Part shown: piece by piece, positions 1 through 12,084 of the stretch
Position numbering within the stretch: the first letter of the stretch is position 1
Layout of the letters: each line of letters opens with the position of its first letter
Assembly (NCBI GenBank): GCA_027924585.1
Contig: BSBM01000372.1
Location: 12,079,501-12,143,500 of the forward strand
Origin: Larix kaempferi
Lineage: Eukaryota; Streptophyta; Pinopsida; Pinales; Pinaceae
DNA length: 64,000 nt
Reading direction: 5' to 3'
Position numbers and translations under genes: made by a program
Notes under the pieces: generated by a model
The model's input: only the letters and a program-made list of their open reading frames with translations
Told to the model about the DNA's origin: nothing
Databases searched by the model: none

Positions 1-266
1 TGGATGATGACACAAAACTGGAGTTTGATCAACATGGTAAGGAATAGGTTAAGTTGAAAACAAAGATAGAATTATGAGGATTATCATACTGTAAGTAATA
101 AGTATGAGTAAATTGTTAAACTCGAAAATAGAGACAATAATTTTGTAAGGATTAAATAAATGAAAATATGGTTCACATCATGATCATTCTCAATCTATCT
201 TCTTCATCTTTTCTTATCTTCACACCTGGTAGTTTTGACATCTTCTCATATCAATCATATGAGAAT

Positions 267-1010
267 CTACATTGGACCTGTACTTGTATTACGTACTTGT
301 ATATCAGCATATGACTGCTGGCAGACATGACACATTTGAACTTCTGCTAATTGATCAATTCGTTCACGAAATTTTCGATGTCTAGTATACATTTCTTTAG
401 ATGGTACCAATATATTATCGTCAATTTCAATCTCCTTATCTAGGACCATATTAGTAATTGGAGCTGCTTGAAATTGGACCATGTCATCAACACGTCGCTC
501 TCTTATTGTTACACATTGAGCATCTCCCACAGTTGGTTCTATGGGTATATTGGTTGAATATTGTCTTCGTTGTTCTACATTTTGATTTCTTTGTTGTTCT
601 AAAAATTGATTTCTTTATTCTTCCAATTGCTTCAACTTTCTCTCTCAATATGCTCTTTGTCGGTCAATGTTTCATTTTCTTTGTTCTTCTCGTTCTTCTA
701 TTGTCAATTCGTCTAACTTTCTTTTTCAATATTCTTTTTGTTGATCCACGTTTCGTTTTCTTCGTTCTTCTCGTTCTTCTGCTGTCATTTCGTCCAACTT
801 TCTTTTTCGATATTCTTTTTGTTGTTCTGATTTTCGTTTCAAGTCTTCTTCTCGTTCTTTTGTTGTCATTTCGTTAGATTTTCTTCCTTGATATGCTTTT
901 TGACGTTCGACGTTTTGTATTTTTTGTTCTTCTCCTGTTTGTCTGATAGCATCTTTTGCATGCACATCTTCCATTTCTAGTTCAGGCTTTATATCAAAAT
1001 TGTGAAGCAT
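267..1010 (-). pseudogene. N-terminal remnant of a canonical Helitron helicase protein
   Basis: Read on the minus strand this is a run of charged repeats of about 28 residues (pattern RKRKLDEMTAEEREERRKR...QQKEY), followed by a stretch with QMCHVCQQSY at about 300-340. The charged coiled repeats followed by a CxxC zinc finger are what precede the DUF6570/Helitron_like_N region in plant Helitron Rep-helicase proteins. Several stops interrupt the frame between about 560 and 730, and the reading frame dies at 267, before the second CxxC pair and the replication-initiator domain. No HUH or helicase motif follows toward position 1. I see the repeats and the CxxC directly; the assignment to Helitron is from family knowledge. 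It could also be an unrelated zinc-finger protein with acidic/basic repeats, but the pairing makes that less likely. Confidence 0.55.
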
Positions 1011-1370
1011 TAACATATACACTGAAATATATGCATCTATGAAATCTACACTAAAATTTATGCATCCATGAAATCTACACTGAAATCTATGCATCCATCG
1101 ATTAACAACTACACTGAAAATTATGCAATGATAAAACACCATACACTGAAATCTATGCAAGTATAAAACTCACTTTACATGATAATGAAATTCAATATCC
1201 ACATAACTTTTGGTTCTGTGGTATAAACCTTTATCCGTCTCATTCTTTTGTTGTCATTTCGTTAGATTTTCTTCCTTGATATGCTTTCTGACATTCGACG
1301 TTTTGTATTTTTTTTTCTTCTCTTGTTTGTCTGATAGCATCTTCCGGATGCACATCTTCCATTTCTATAT
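852..1370. repeat. Direct duplication of ~130 bp flanking a ~30-bp minisatellite
   Basis: The segment 852-983 recurs with few changes at 1239-1370, an offset of 387 bases. The duplicated piece is part of the Helitron charged-repeat coding region. Between the copies, at about 1018-1170, lies a degenerate minisatellite with unit close to TACACTGAAATCTATGCATC repeated about five times. The arrangement shows that this Helitron remnant suffered local duplication after its coding capacity was lost. Confidence 0.75.
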
Positions 1371-2160
1371 AGTCACTTCCCATATAATGTTTTGATTTTG
1401 GTGTGACCAATTCTATATATTTTTATTATTTCAATGTTTGTATGAGGACAAATACTTAATTGATGGACAAGTTCTATAGACTTGTTACTTTCTTATGGTT
1501 GCTAAATATCTATGTTCAACATATAACTTATTTACTTTATCAATTTTTATCTTTGGCATGGCCTAGCCACTTTGTGACATATTCACTTGTTTCAATTTAG
1601 GTGTCAAGTTGTTGTTTGTTTTTTGGTTTGGTTTGGTTGGTTTTTTTAAGGTGGCAAAATTCATCATATTCAGTTGTCAATTGGTAGTGAGGATCACCAA
1701 TTGTTAACTGCAAATGTTGGCTAACCTATCATTGTTATGAAAGGAAAAACACACCATCTGAAATGACCTATTGGTAGTTCATTATAGGGTGCAAACTTTC
1801 ACTCCCGCCATATGCCTCTGTGTCTTAGGTTGTTAATATATTTCCTTAAGTTAGAGGAAAATGAGCTCTTAGCCAATCAAAAACAATTTTAGGTCTTAAT
1901 CCATGATTAAAGGTATTTTCAACCTAAATAGTATTTGCAAAAAATCCTTTGTCCCTTTTGGTAAGTCACTAAAAGCACCCCATTAGGTTTATGTGTTTTT
2001 AAATAACATCTAGCCTTAATCCCATACATAAAACTAAATAGTACCTCCAATTAAAATTTAAACACTAACCAAATAAATAGATATCAAAATAATATCAAAT
2101 TTACATTTAATATTTTTAGCATTTCTTTTATTAACAATTTTATTTTTATTTTTTTTCAAA
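1371..2160. other. AT-rich non-coding stretch
   Basis: No coding similarity is visible on either strand. The sequence is AT-rich with scattered homopolymer runs and no recognisable repeats above about 20 bases. Confidence 0.5.
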
Positions 2161-2365
2161 TGATGGTTCACCATTTGTTAGAGGGCTACATCCATCGGAA
2201 AGTTTCCAACACCTGTGATTCTGGAGAATCGAGGTATAGCTAGCATTACAATCATTACATAGTCAAAGTCGGCTCCCAATGAGCAAGTCTCACAAAGCGA
2301 GATTTGAACCCGGGTGAAGACGACAACAACATTCCTCTCAACCACCCAATCTACATTCAATTGAC
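2161..2365 (-). mobile_element. tRNA-derived SINE
   Basis: On the minus strand the sequence has an RNA polymerase III A box (TGGTTGAGAGG, plus coordinates 2334-2344) followed about 25 bases later by a B box (GGTTCAAATC, 2301-2310). A short unrelated body then ends in an A-rich tail (minus strand of about 2140-2165). Length, box spacing and tail are those of a plant tRNA-related SINE. Target duplications are not clear. A decayed tRNA gene is less likely because no acceptor stem can be folded around the boxes. Confidence 0.55.
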
Positions 2366-2865
2366 ATTAAAAAATTATATATTATTTTAAAATATTAATT
2401 TAACTTTTTCTTTCTTTATAAATATAAATTCCCCATAAATATTAAACCCACTCTCCTTTATACACACTTGAACACCTTACTTATCACCAATATTCACGCC
2501 AAAGGCGTTCTTTTTGGGAAAGACATTCATCTCCACTGTAGTGGATTCCTCGCTCATTGAGCAAATAGAATTACACCACGTATATTTGTTTTGGTCCGTT
2601 GATCATTTGTCTCGCTGTTCGATTGTCTTGAAGTGGCATTTCCGTCGATCCGTGCGGCGGGTGGAAGGGCATTTCCTGCGAGCAGCGGCATTTTTTAGGT
2701 TAATCCACTGTGCTATTCGAGTCGTTGTCCTGCCTCAAGTTTTCACGCTTTCCCTGCATCCCTCGACTTGACGACGACAACAACTGGGCATCCAACACAC
2801 CACTGTAAAAAGGGTGTCTGCAAACCATGGGCATTGGCTACTTTCACATGGAATGACGACCTGGT

Positions 2866-3431
2866 TCAAACTAAGATTCGATAGTTAAGTTGAAAGTTCC
2901 CAACGGGCAGATGAATGCGTACAGACCGATTGTTCATGTTTTCATAGAATTTATGGGCCATCTTGAGGCGATTTTCCTTGACCAAAATAGAAAATATGGT
3001 TGTGTAAGATTTCTGGGTGGGTTTGCATTGGAAGTATTTCATTCCGTGAAAGGTTATGAGGGCTTCCAATGGTTTATGGGCCCGTCCATAGGATCTGCAC
3101 ATTGTTATGAAGATGTCTTCGGGGCACTTGCATTTTTCTTAATCCATCCTCTATAAGAGGAACTCGGCTGCTGTGAACTCCCCCCCACTAACCAGTCTGC
3201 CTATCATGAGCCCAAAAGTTGAGTCGTTATGCCTGAAGCCATTTGGGTACTCGCTCGTTGTAGAATTGAATATGTCAAGAGCTTTTCCAACTCCATGGCT
3301 TGTACCTTTGAGAATTTCAACTCTGCTACCCCATTGCCTGTAAATGGTACCAAAACTAGAAAATTTAAACTTCTTGCCCCACTGATGATGGTGTATGTAC
3401 GAATGCAAAGTTGAGGTGTTATAGATGTCAT
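2866..3431 (-). pseudogene. Pentatricopeptide repeat (PPR) protein fragment
   Basis: Minus-strand translation gives PPR-like helices across two frames. The stretch NDSTFGLMIGRLVSGGEFTA lies at about 3151-3240. It is followed by MCRSYGRAHKPLEALITFHG and a segment typed TQKSYTTIFSILVKENRLKM at about 2900-3100. These match the 35-residue PPR pattern in which an amphipathic helix pair ends in a conserved proline-rich turn. PPR proteins bind organelle RNA for editing, splicing or stability. Here only about three repeats remain, and the frame has stops near 3130 and 3150 plus a shift near 3300, so this is a dead fragment. No start, targeting peptide or C-terminal domain is seen. Confidence 0.7.
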
Positions 3432-3957
3432 TTTGTTTCAGAATGATTACCCATATTTATAAAATATTCAACTTCATGGCTGGCTTAAATTAGGATCCTT
3501 TGTTACTTGACTTTCATGAATTTATTGTTTATTTATGACGATGTGCAGGTAGTGGGTTATGAATTTGACTATAACGACTGCCACAGGTAGCTAAGAAATC
3601 TTATACACTCTATGTTTGAATTTACAACTATTTAATATTTCTGTTGATTTTCTGAACATGTAGTTTGATGTTCACTTGTTCACGTTTCCACTATTTTTTG
3701 TTTCTCACGGCACAGTTCTATTACAGTTTGACATTGTGGCATCTCTAGCATTGTGTAAAGGAAGAAAGAAGCAAAGGAGATGTCATAAGCATAACCATGG
3801 AAATATGTCCACAGAATGATGGCATTGGGTTTCTTATTCCACTCCAAATTATTCAGGCCACATCACTACCTTGTTGAGCGCTATGATAGGCCAAAATGAT
3901 TGGAATTTGTTTCATTTTCATCAGGGGAATATGGCGCATCCTTCCGATATTCCTAAA
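3432..3957. other. Region upstream of the Rubisco activase copy
   Basis: No coding similarity is seen. This is the presumptive 5' flank of the activase-derived gene. It is AT-rich, with no clear enhancer cluster that I can support. Confidence 0.4.
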
Positions 3958-3974
3958 CTCTATATATAATATAC
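3958..3974 (+). promoter_or_regulatory. TATA box of the Rubisco activase copy
   Basis: The string CTCTATATATAATATAC lies 34-50 bases upstream of the initiator ATG at 4008. This spacing suits a plant TATA box with a short leader. Its retention shows that the copy was made at DNA level with its promoter rather than by reverse transcription of mRNA. Confidence 0.5.
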
Positions 3975-5025
3975 GACAATGGCTTATTCCTGTAACAGAA
4001 CATCACCATGGCTGCTTCTGTAGCTACTGTTGGCTCCATCAATAACTATCAGGTTCATATGTCCATTGCATCATCTCTTTATTTAAATTTATGCATATAC
4101 ACATGTTTTACCAACCCACTATTTGTTTACCAATTTTGGAGCAACCCAGTTCACCATTTATGTTTGGAGCACCAATTTACATATATATACATGACAATAC
4201 CCATATTCTGCAGAAACCCAATTCATTGTTTGCTTCTTTGAATCTTTGAAAATTTATACATATTTGTTTTGTGCTGTGGACAGATAATGGCATTTTTTAA
4301 GCATGCAAGTATCAAGCCCAAAGACTGTAGGTAACTCGTTATTCTTAAGTTTCAGTGTGCATAAGTCGGCCACCTCCACTCCGTTCTTTTGATGTTCAAA
4401 AGCCAATAACAAACACGGAGTTATTGCCGAGATAGATGAAATGAAGCAGAGTGAGAAGGACAGATGGAAGGGACTTGCCTTTGATATATCAGATGACCAG
4501 CAGGATACCACTCGTGGAAAGGGAATGGTGGACTATTTGTTTCAAGCTCTCATTGGCTCAGGTACCCATAATGCTATTATGAGTTCTTATGAATATGCCA
4601 GCACTGCCCAACGCAGGTAACATTATGTTCTCCAATCATGTCCAGTTTCACAACCTTGATGTGCATATCAGGCCTAGGTTTACATGGGTCTGATGGGTTT
4701 GTGCTAGTGTTCTTATTCAATACAACTAATACATATTGTAGATTCAATGTACCGTTACACATATGTGGGCATGAAGACTTGGGGTTTGAGGCTAGAGAAT
4801 GCATCTTGCTTGTCTCAGTGCAAACACTACTCAGTCCCATCATCATAATTTTTTACAACAAAAAAAGTGGTTTGTGAAGCTAAATCTAATACTACTAGCA
4901 CGTTTTCAATGGACAACACTAAGGATGGTTACTACATTGCTTTTGCTTTCATGGATAAGTTAGTTGTTCAGATTGCAAAGAACTTCATGAGCTTGCCAAA
5001 CATCGAGATATTGCAAATTGGTCCA

Positions 5026-5180
5026 TCTTTAGGGATCTTTTAGTTTCAAGCCCCTTGAATTCATTAAGGTATTGCAACCTGGGGTATTGTTTTAGTTTCA
5101 AGCCCCATTTATTCATTAAGGCATTGCTAACTGGCGCATTTTTAGGGTTTGTTTTAGTTTCAAACCCCATAATTTTCTTT
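5026..5180. repeat. ~62-bp tandem repeat in activase intron 3
   Basis: Three imperfect copies of a unit containing TTTTAGTTTCAAGCCCC and TTCATTAAGGTATTGC occur in a row between exons 3 and 4. The repeat has disrupted the region where the exon 3 donor should be. Confidence 0.65.
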
Positions 5181-6939
5181 GGTTCTGATTTCATGTTTGT
5201 TCATTTTCAGGGTCCTCTTATTCTGGGTATATGGGGAGGCAAAGGCCAATGGAAGTCATTCCAGTGTGAACTTGTGTTTTATAAGATGGGGATCGAGTAA
5301 ATTTCCACTTCCTTTGAACTCTTTTGGATCATATTGTTTACATAAACTCTTGCCTAGGTTTATTAATTCAATATAGGATAGGAATCTTGATAAGGATGAC
5401 ATGTTGTAGGTGCTTAAACTCCAGAAGGGTCAATTTTTATTGAATTCTATTTAGGTTTAGACTGATATTGCTGTTTTATTTGCAAAAGGTCATGTTCTGT
5501 CACAATTTATTTTGTGTATGATTTATTTTTTTATTTTCCTCCTGCAGCCTAGTCATGATGAGTGTTGGAGAACTTGAAAGTGGAAATGCAGGAGAGCCTG
5601 CTAAACTAATCAGACAGAGATACCATGAAGCAGTTGATGTCATCAAGAAAGGGAAGATGTGTGTCCTCTTTATCAATGATCTTGATGCAGGGGCAGGAAG
5701 AATAGGAGGCACAACTCAATATACAGTAAATAATCAAATGGCGAATGCCACCCTTATGAACATTGCAGATAATCCTACAAATGTTCAGCTGCCTGGGATG
5801 TACAACAAGCAAGAAAATCCTCATGTTCCCGTCATTGTGATAGGAAATGACTTCTCTACTTTAAGTTTATATGTCCCTTTGATTCGTGATGGTCGTATGG
5901 AAAAATTCTATTGGGCTCCAACATGGAGGACAAAATTGGTATATGTAGGGGTATATTCCATGCAGATGATCTCCACCCGGATGACAATGCCAAAATTGTT
6001 GATGCTTTCCCTGGACAATCAATTGGTATGTGAAGTCATAACAATTTATTTTCCATCTTATTTTGGTATCCAAAGGGTTTTGTAACAAAGAAAAAATCAA
6101 GGAGTGTAGATTTCCGCAGTTGCTCGTATTGTTTATTTGGCTTTTGGATTCTTATGTTTTGGGTGAAATCCATAACCCATCTTAATCATTCCTTTATGTT
6201 TAAAACTTAATTTCCTTTTATGCACACTGGTACTAAATTTTGCATGAAGATGGCTGATGGGTTTCACTGGAAATGCTAGATCTTTCTAGATCTTGCACTG
6301 TTTCTCCCAAATCCAAATAAACAAAAAAAATCAGTATTATAGAGGAATAAATCCAGTATTGTCCAAAGTTCTCTCCTTTCATATCTGGTCACAAGAATGT
6401 CATTTAAGAGTTGGGTGCGAAAAAAATGACTTTTTCTGACTTGAGTTGACTACTGTTGTAGATTTCTTTGGTGCCTTGAGAGCAAGAGCATATGATGATG
6501 AGGGAAGAAAGTGGGTAGCAGAAATTGGAGTAAAAAACATTGGCAAGAAGCTAGCGAATTCAATGGAAGGACCCCCCAACCTTCAAGAAGCCTTCAACGA
6601 CATTGGAAAAACTCCTAGAGTATGGAAACATGTTGGTGCAGGAGCAAGAGAATGTGAAGCGTGTGCTATTGGCTGAGAAGTATCTGAATGAGGCTGATCT
6701 CAGAGATGCTAATGAGGATGCGATTAGATATGGGACCTTCTATGGTTGGTGCTTTTCCTTTTAAAAAATAATCTTACACCATTCCTTAATCTTACACCAT
6801 ACCTTACCATGTTGTGTGATGTCTTATTGCTTATTAATATTGTCTTTGTGGTGTCATTTTAATTGCAACTTTGTTGAATTTTGAGCATTAATTCACAATA
6901 CTCTAGGATCTTTACTGAGAGAATAACATATACAGTATA

Positions 6940-7560
6940 TCAATGCATGATAATCACAATAAGTATGACAAGCATCACAAGAATCAAAAGCATAAGAGAC
7001 AAGAGACACAAAGTTTCCGTGGGGAAAACCCTAAGGTGAAAAACCCCACAACTTCCTCAGAGATAGAGAGAGCAATGGCTCAACCAAAGTACAACCAAAA
7101 TACACTGAGATAGTCTCCTAGTAGCAGATGATCCTCCTTCTCACTAGTGCGCCACTTTCTGAGTGAGAGAGATGTACTTTTCCGAATGATCTAAAATAGA
7201 GATCACCTGATCTCTATTTATACTAATCTATTTGCCCAGTGACCTTATGGGGCCGACTTGTCTAGCTAGGTACATCCACATTATAATATATATATTTCAG
7301 GGCCGACCCCACACATGGTGGTCTAATAACCCATCGCCAAGTACACACACTTGCAACACTTGTCAATCCACATGACGACACTTCCTTATAGAGGAATAAC
7401 ACATCTCTTATAAGGGTACAATAAATATATATAAAATACACAGATGAAATACATTCCGAAGTTACATATACATCAACAAACTTTACTAAAAAGTAATCCA
7501 AAGGCCCGACCAAGTCACTTTCACAATTCTGAAACACTTTCACAATCATCAAACATTGTC
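6940..7560 (-). mobile_element. Probable LTR remnant inside activase intron 6
   Basis: Intron 6 (6745-7628) is much longer than usual for this gene and holds about 600 bases of different texture. A segment at about 7015-7060 has the GTTTCCGTGGGGAAAACCC / AAGGTGAAAAACCCC pattern often seen near the ends of plant LTRs, and a minus-oriented TATA-like string is near 7215. I cannot fix its borders or a target duplication. A solo LTR is the best guess. Confidence 0.3.
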
Positions 7561-8128
7561 TAAAACTATCACTATATTGGTTCTCAGAATGACAAGAGTT
7601 GTAATGATTGTTCATTGTGCCAATTCAGGAAAATCTGCACAGCATGTGAATGTGCCTGTTCTTGAAGGTTGCACACACCCAAAAGCAGACCCAATAGCCA
7701 GAAGTGATGAGGCAACCCATGTCTCCATTTCCAAGGAGCAGCAGATACGCCTGTTATCACCTATAAGATCAATCTCTTGCTAACAAAATGTTGTTACAAT
7801 TAATAATTGAAGGACAGGCCTATTAGTAAAATATTATATGCCAAAAGGTAATCCAGGTCCTCATACAAAGTAGAATTTGTATGCCTAAATGAATATGTAG
7901 AGTATCTCTTCCTTTGAAATTTCTTTCCACATACATGAAAATATATGAAACCAAGATTAAAGAAAACCCTGACCCATTTTGTAATTTGGTAGAACTAGGA
8001 GAATGGCCCTAGTATCACAATCACGAGGTTTTTACGAAATCAAAGAAAATGTCATTAGGTCATTGTTTACTTTGTTTTGGCCTAACCCTATCCTGCTTCT
8101 CTCACTGAAAACAATTTTTTTTATACAG

Positions 8129-8580
8129 TTTTATTAACAAAGGATTGCCATATGAGAATATTGAACTGGACCCTGTGCTGAAGAACTTGTTATTAAGCAT
8201 GCCTCAACGGAAAATTGTAAGCTGATGTCGATTCCTTCATATCTTTTGTATAATTATAACACATGACGATGGAGCCTAAGGTTTTTGGAAATTTGAAAGC
8301 ATGTGTCTTAGTCAATTTTTTTATGTGAACATATTTTTACAAATGCTAACAAAGATCATGCTGCAAAGGCCCTTAAAAGGTCGGGGTTGGAAGATTGCTT
8401 TGAAAACATAATATGCTTTGAGACACTTAATCCTCCTTCACAAATAACTGAAAAAATACTGTATGGGATATGCCTACTGTTAACTCTACAATCCCAACGA
8501 CACCTGTTATTTGCAAGCCTTCAAAAGAGGCCATGGAGCAGGATCTTCACCTTGCAAAAGTTGATCCGCAAAGAGCGGTC
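8129..8580 (+). pseudogene. HAD-family pyrimidine 5'-nucleotidase fragment
   Basis: Two pieces resemble plant haloacid dehalogenase-like pyrimidine nucleotidases (SDT1-like), which dephosphorylate UMP/CMP or related phosphates. Exon 8129-8216 reads INKGLPYENIELDPVLKNLL then SMPQRKI, and ends in a GTAAGC donor. The next piece, about 8335-8440, reads FTNANKDHAAKALKRSGLED then NIICFETLNPP. After a frame change near 8440 comes VICKPSKEAMEQDLHLAKVD with PQRAV. The FTNA motif and the KPS lysine loop are HAD motifs II and III. The DxDxT motif I exon and the motif IV FFDD segment are absent. The intron acceptor before FTNA is not recognisable. It is a truncated, frameshifted copy that retains an intron and lies just behind the activase pseudogene on the same strand. 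Confidence 0.75.
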
Positions 8581-9083
8581 TGAGACTGGAGACTTTGAAG
8601 GCCATTTCCCTTCAACTATATATCATTTTTTTCACAAACATGTAGACACATGCAGGTGCCACAGAGCGGTCACACCAGTTCCCCCAACTTGAAGAGTATC
8701 TTTATCTTTTCTATGAATGGTCATCATGGCTAAAATCTGGAAAGTCAAATTTCATATAAATGTAAAGGCTTCTCCTATGTATTTTGAAAAGTTTTGTTAC
8801 AAGATGGTTTCAATAAGAAAGTGATATAGGTTGGTCTGATCACATCCCTCATGCTACCCAACAATCCACTTGTCCCAAACACAGTCTAAGGAGCTGTTAC
8901 TTTCAATCACACTGTAACAACACATTGTTTCAATAGCAAAACTCTACTTTTGAGGATCATCATATTATCTATCTCATGCATCCAATGTGACCTTTCTTTT
9001 TCGTTTAATGCATCCACTTTGTAATGCATTAGTCTGGTTAATCTTGTCTTTGACTTTAAATATGTAAAATGGACTTTGGTGCA

Positions 9084-9370
9084 GATAGAGGAGATTAATT
9101 TTCTCATTTCTGAGCTTGCACAAGTAGTTGCTTAAGAGAGATGATTGCTTGACGAGTGCAATCATTTGCTAGAAACATCGGATTTATTGGAGGTAAGTTC
9201 CATCCTTTGAGAACAACAAGCATGACCTTTCTTTAGTATATTATAAAAAATGTTAAGTTGTGGAGAATTAATTTTTGAATTTAACAGGTTGAGAAGTCCA
9301 TCTTGATGACACACTTAATTCAACTAAAACAAGAAAAGTATGGGAGTTTAATTGGACCAATGGATAATGG
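9084..9370 (+). pseudogene. Coiled-coil protein exon fragments, unidentified
   Basis: An acceptor-like GTGCAG precedes IEEINFLISELAQVVA at 9085-9132. After a stop and a one-base shift come ECNHLLETSDLLE and a GTAAGT donor at about 9194. A second piece after TTTAACAG (9289 on) reads VEKSILMTHLIQLKQEKYG. Heptad-like leucines and charged residues across a splice site suggest two exons of a long coiled-coil protein. I cannot name the family. One stop and one frameshift make it non-functional. Confidence 0.35.
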
Positions 9371-10439
9371 TGCGTTGGTTGTTTGAATTCAATAATTAAG
9401 GTCCAAGAGATCCATGGGCCAAAAGATTAATCAGTTTCCTTGTCAATCTATAATAAAAAGAAAATATCATTTCTCCATATATGATGTCAGGAATAACATC
9501 TTGCATTCTTATGTTCAAAGTGGCAATAACACTGTAAAATAGTTCTCTGATGATGGTTGCAATATGGACAATAACCATCTATGCCAGTAGGCATTACTTC
9601 CTCAAAGCTCCATTATCATTTACAAAATTTTGTTCCGTGATGTATGTCTGCAGAGCATTGAGTTCTATGTTCCTACACCCCATGAATTTTTTCTCGGTAA
9701 AAGACTTAATGGCTTGTCAATTGTGCAGTTATGAGAATATCAAATTTTATTTTTGTAGTTATTGGATAAGTAGATCTTGGCAAGCTAAATAAGTTTTGCC
9801 TCTTGTTTTCAAGAACTAATAGTATAATTCTTGATTATTTTACTCGTAGTAATTCAGTCCCAAAACATTAAATGGCAAGATCGTTTGAACAAAATAAAAG
9901 AGATGCTTTTAGTCCCATCACATTCAATACAATCCCTTTTTCCATACTGCCAAATTACCCACTTATCCCCAAACATAATCGATTTTCAACAGAGAGGAGC
10001 TAAAAGATAATATAAATACAATTTTTGCTTTTAAAGGGTTCCGGGTATCCAATCGATTTCCAAGGTTATCATTTGAAGTCTGAATATAACCGTAATAACT
10101 CTGTATAAAACTTTACATATAATAATCTTCTGCAATCATTCGTTATAGACATGATTTGCATATGTTAGAATAACGGTTTACAGAAGCTCAAATCTAATTC
10201 TACTTGCAATCACTGTAATTAGACTTCACATTTAGTTTAAGATCATATATGATTATATTAATCTGGATTATTATTACTAAATATGAATAGTAACTATGAA
10301 TGTTTTAATTTTTATAGATTATTTAATTTCATACTTAATTTTAGATCTACTTAGTAGATGATATATTATTATATTAATTTTGATAGCAGGTAAATATAAA
10401 ATTTTAGCTTTTATCAAATATTTAATCTCATACTTCATA
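9371..10439. other. Non-coding AT-rich stretch
   Basis: No coding similarity, tRNA or clear transposon end is visible. A few short palindromes occur but nothing I can assign. Confidence 0.4.
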
Positions 10440-11220
10440 CTTAATATTAGATGTAGACTAAATATTAGATGTAGACTAGATTAATCATATTGTAGTGAAT
10501 TTAGATAAAATAAATAAGCTTTAAACATTAGTAATAATTTATGTATTAGTAACATAAGATCTACCTAAATTTGAGGATGCTGAATAATTTTGAGGTAGCA
10601 GTGAATTAGGATAAAATAATTAAAGAATTTGAGGATGTTGAATAATTTTGAACTAATAATGATTTTGGATAAAATAATTAAGCTTTAAGCATTAGTAACA
10701 AAGAATCTACCTAAAATTGAGGATGTTGAATAATTTTGATCTACATGTTACTAGTTATACTTGAAAATTTATCTCTTTCTCACATTTCTTTTAATTCAAT
10801 TAGATTATATACTATTTATCTCTGTTGTGCTATTTTTAATTATTAGTAAATATGAATGTTTTATTTTTTATGAATGATTTGATCTCATACTTAATTTTAG
10901 ATGTATTGAATTATAACATATATTATTGTACTATTGATTAGTAAATATGAATTTTTCTATTTTTTATGAATTATTTAATCTCATACTTGATTTTAGATGT
11001 AGATGAGATCAATCACATTGTAGTGAATTTGGATCAAATAAATAAGCTTTCAGCATTAGCAACATAAGATCTATGTAGATAATTTTGATGTAGATGAGAT
11101 TAAGACTATTGCGGACATCATATTGTAGTGAATTTAAATAAAATAAATAAGCTTTAAGCATTAGCAACATAAGATCTACTTGAATTTGAGGATGTTGAAT
11201 AATTGTTAAGATTTGAAAAT
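10440..11220. repeat. Degenerate AT-rich satellite-like repeat
   Basis: Units containing AATAAGCTTTAAGCATTAGT, AACATAAGATCTACCT and TTTGAGGATGTTGAATAATT recur at about 10510-10610, 10600-10650, 10660-10745, 11035-11080 and 11130-11210, with GTAGATGAGAT and TTGTAGTGAATTT linkers. Order and spacing vary, so this is an old, rearranged tandem array. The full length of the ancestral unit is uncertain, roughly 100-130 bases. Confidence 0.6.
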
Positions 11221-12084
11221 TTATATACAATTTTGTAAATTATTTTTTCTTCGCCTTATTTATTAAAGGCATCAACGATATACGAAAAAAAAAACTTAAG
11301 GCACTCCACATTATCATGAACACATGGGAATTGAGAGTATAAAGTGCATTGTTACTACTTAATTTTGCATTGCAACAAGGTTTGTGTGCATTTACTAGTG
11401 CCTAAAAATAGAGGTGTCAAGAATTATAAAATAAGTGGAAAATGGTCGAGGACTTTTAACTATCATGATAACTTGATGATAACTTTACCATTGTTAATAT
11501 TTGGCAAAACATATAGTGCATGATGATACTTATTATATAGAATATATAGAATATTTACATATCTAAAATCGTTTATGCATTCATTATGTTCCTCAGTAGT
11601 GAATTTTCTACTGCATTACCCTCTTAAGGGATTGGCCATCACCATTTTTCAAGAAATACGCAAAATACTGTTATGGATGATAGTAGTTTTCATAAGCTGA
11701 CCTCTAGTCATTTGATTTTACCATATGGTCACCAATATCTTTGCTTTGCTCACAATCCTTTTGTGCTTCATCTCCAATTGGTGGTCTACGTAAAAATTGT
11801 TCAAGTTGCCCAATCGTGCTCTCTTAATGTCTTGTATTCCAGAAACATCCTTAAACATTAATAACCAATTCTTTGATCAAAACTCACTCCAAGCCATGAT
11901 GTATTCACAATAGTTGACACATGGATATGGATATACATCGATCATAAATTAGTCTAACAGATGCGTTAGAATTAGATAGCAACTACAATTGTTTTTTGTA
12001 CCTTTCCTCTCTTTTCCTCTTGATCAGATCTACTTTTCTTCTCATTTTTTTTCCTTTCGGCATTTTATTACACCTTATGGGGCA

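Larger units (their letters stand above)
4008..7783 (+). pseudogene. RCA: Rubisco activase pseudogene, seven exons recognisable
   Basis: Rubisco activase is the stromal AAA+ ATPase that removes sugar phosphates from Rubisco. Exons seen: 4008-4052 (start of the transit peptide, MAASVATVGS); about 4290-4616 ([15 protein letters not shown]); about 4900-5008 (YYIAFAFMDKLVVQIAKNFM); 5211-5296 (GPLILGIWGGKGQWKSFQCE); 5548-6025 ([29 protein letters not shown] Walker [13 protein letters not shown]); 6462-6744 (DFFGALRARAYDDE); 7629-7783 (VLEGCTHP). Splice junctions at exons 4/5, 5/6 and 6/7 rejoin in the correct phase. Lesions: an in-frame TGA at 4390-4392; Walker A GGKGQGKS changed to GGKGQWKS (TGG at 5250-5252); a 6-base insertion near 5864; a one-base loss near 5926; a frameshift near 6607-6612. 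The exon 3 donor is not visible. It cannot make active enzyme. Introns show that it arose by DNA duplication or decay in place, not retroposition. Confidence 0.92.

Noticed and set aside
458-877. A plus-strand membrane-protein-like frame
   Set aside because: It is the complement of the charged Helitron repeats. KRK/EE-rich coding read on the opposite strand yields repeated FFVLLVLLL segments.
3958-7783. Possibility that the activase locus is a functional gene
   Set aside because: The TGA at 4390, Walker A Gly to Trp, and two frameshifts inside conserved exons cannot be removed by any splicing choice I can see.
10440-11220. CRISPR-like array suggested by evenly recurring short repeats
   Set aside because: Repeats are imperfect, of varying spacing and AT-rich, in plant nuclear DNA; they are a decayed satellite.
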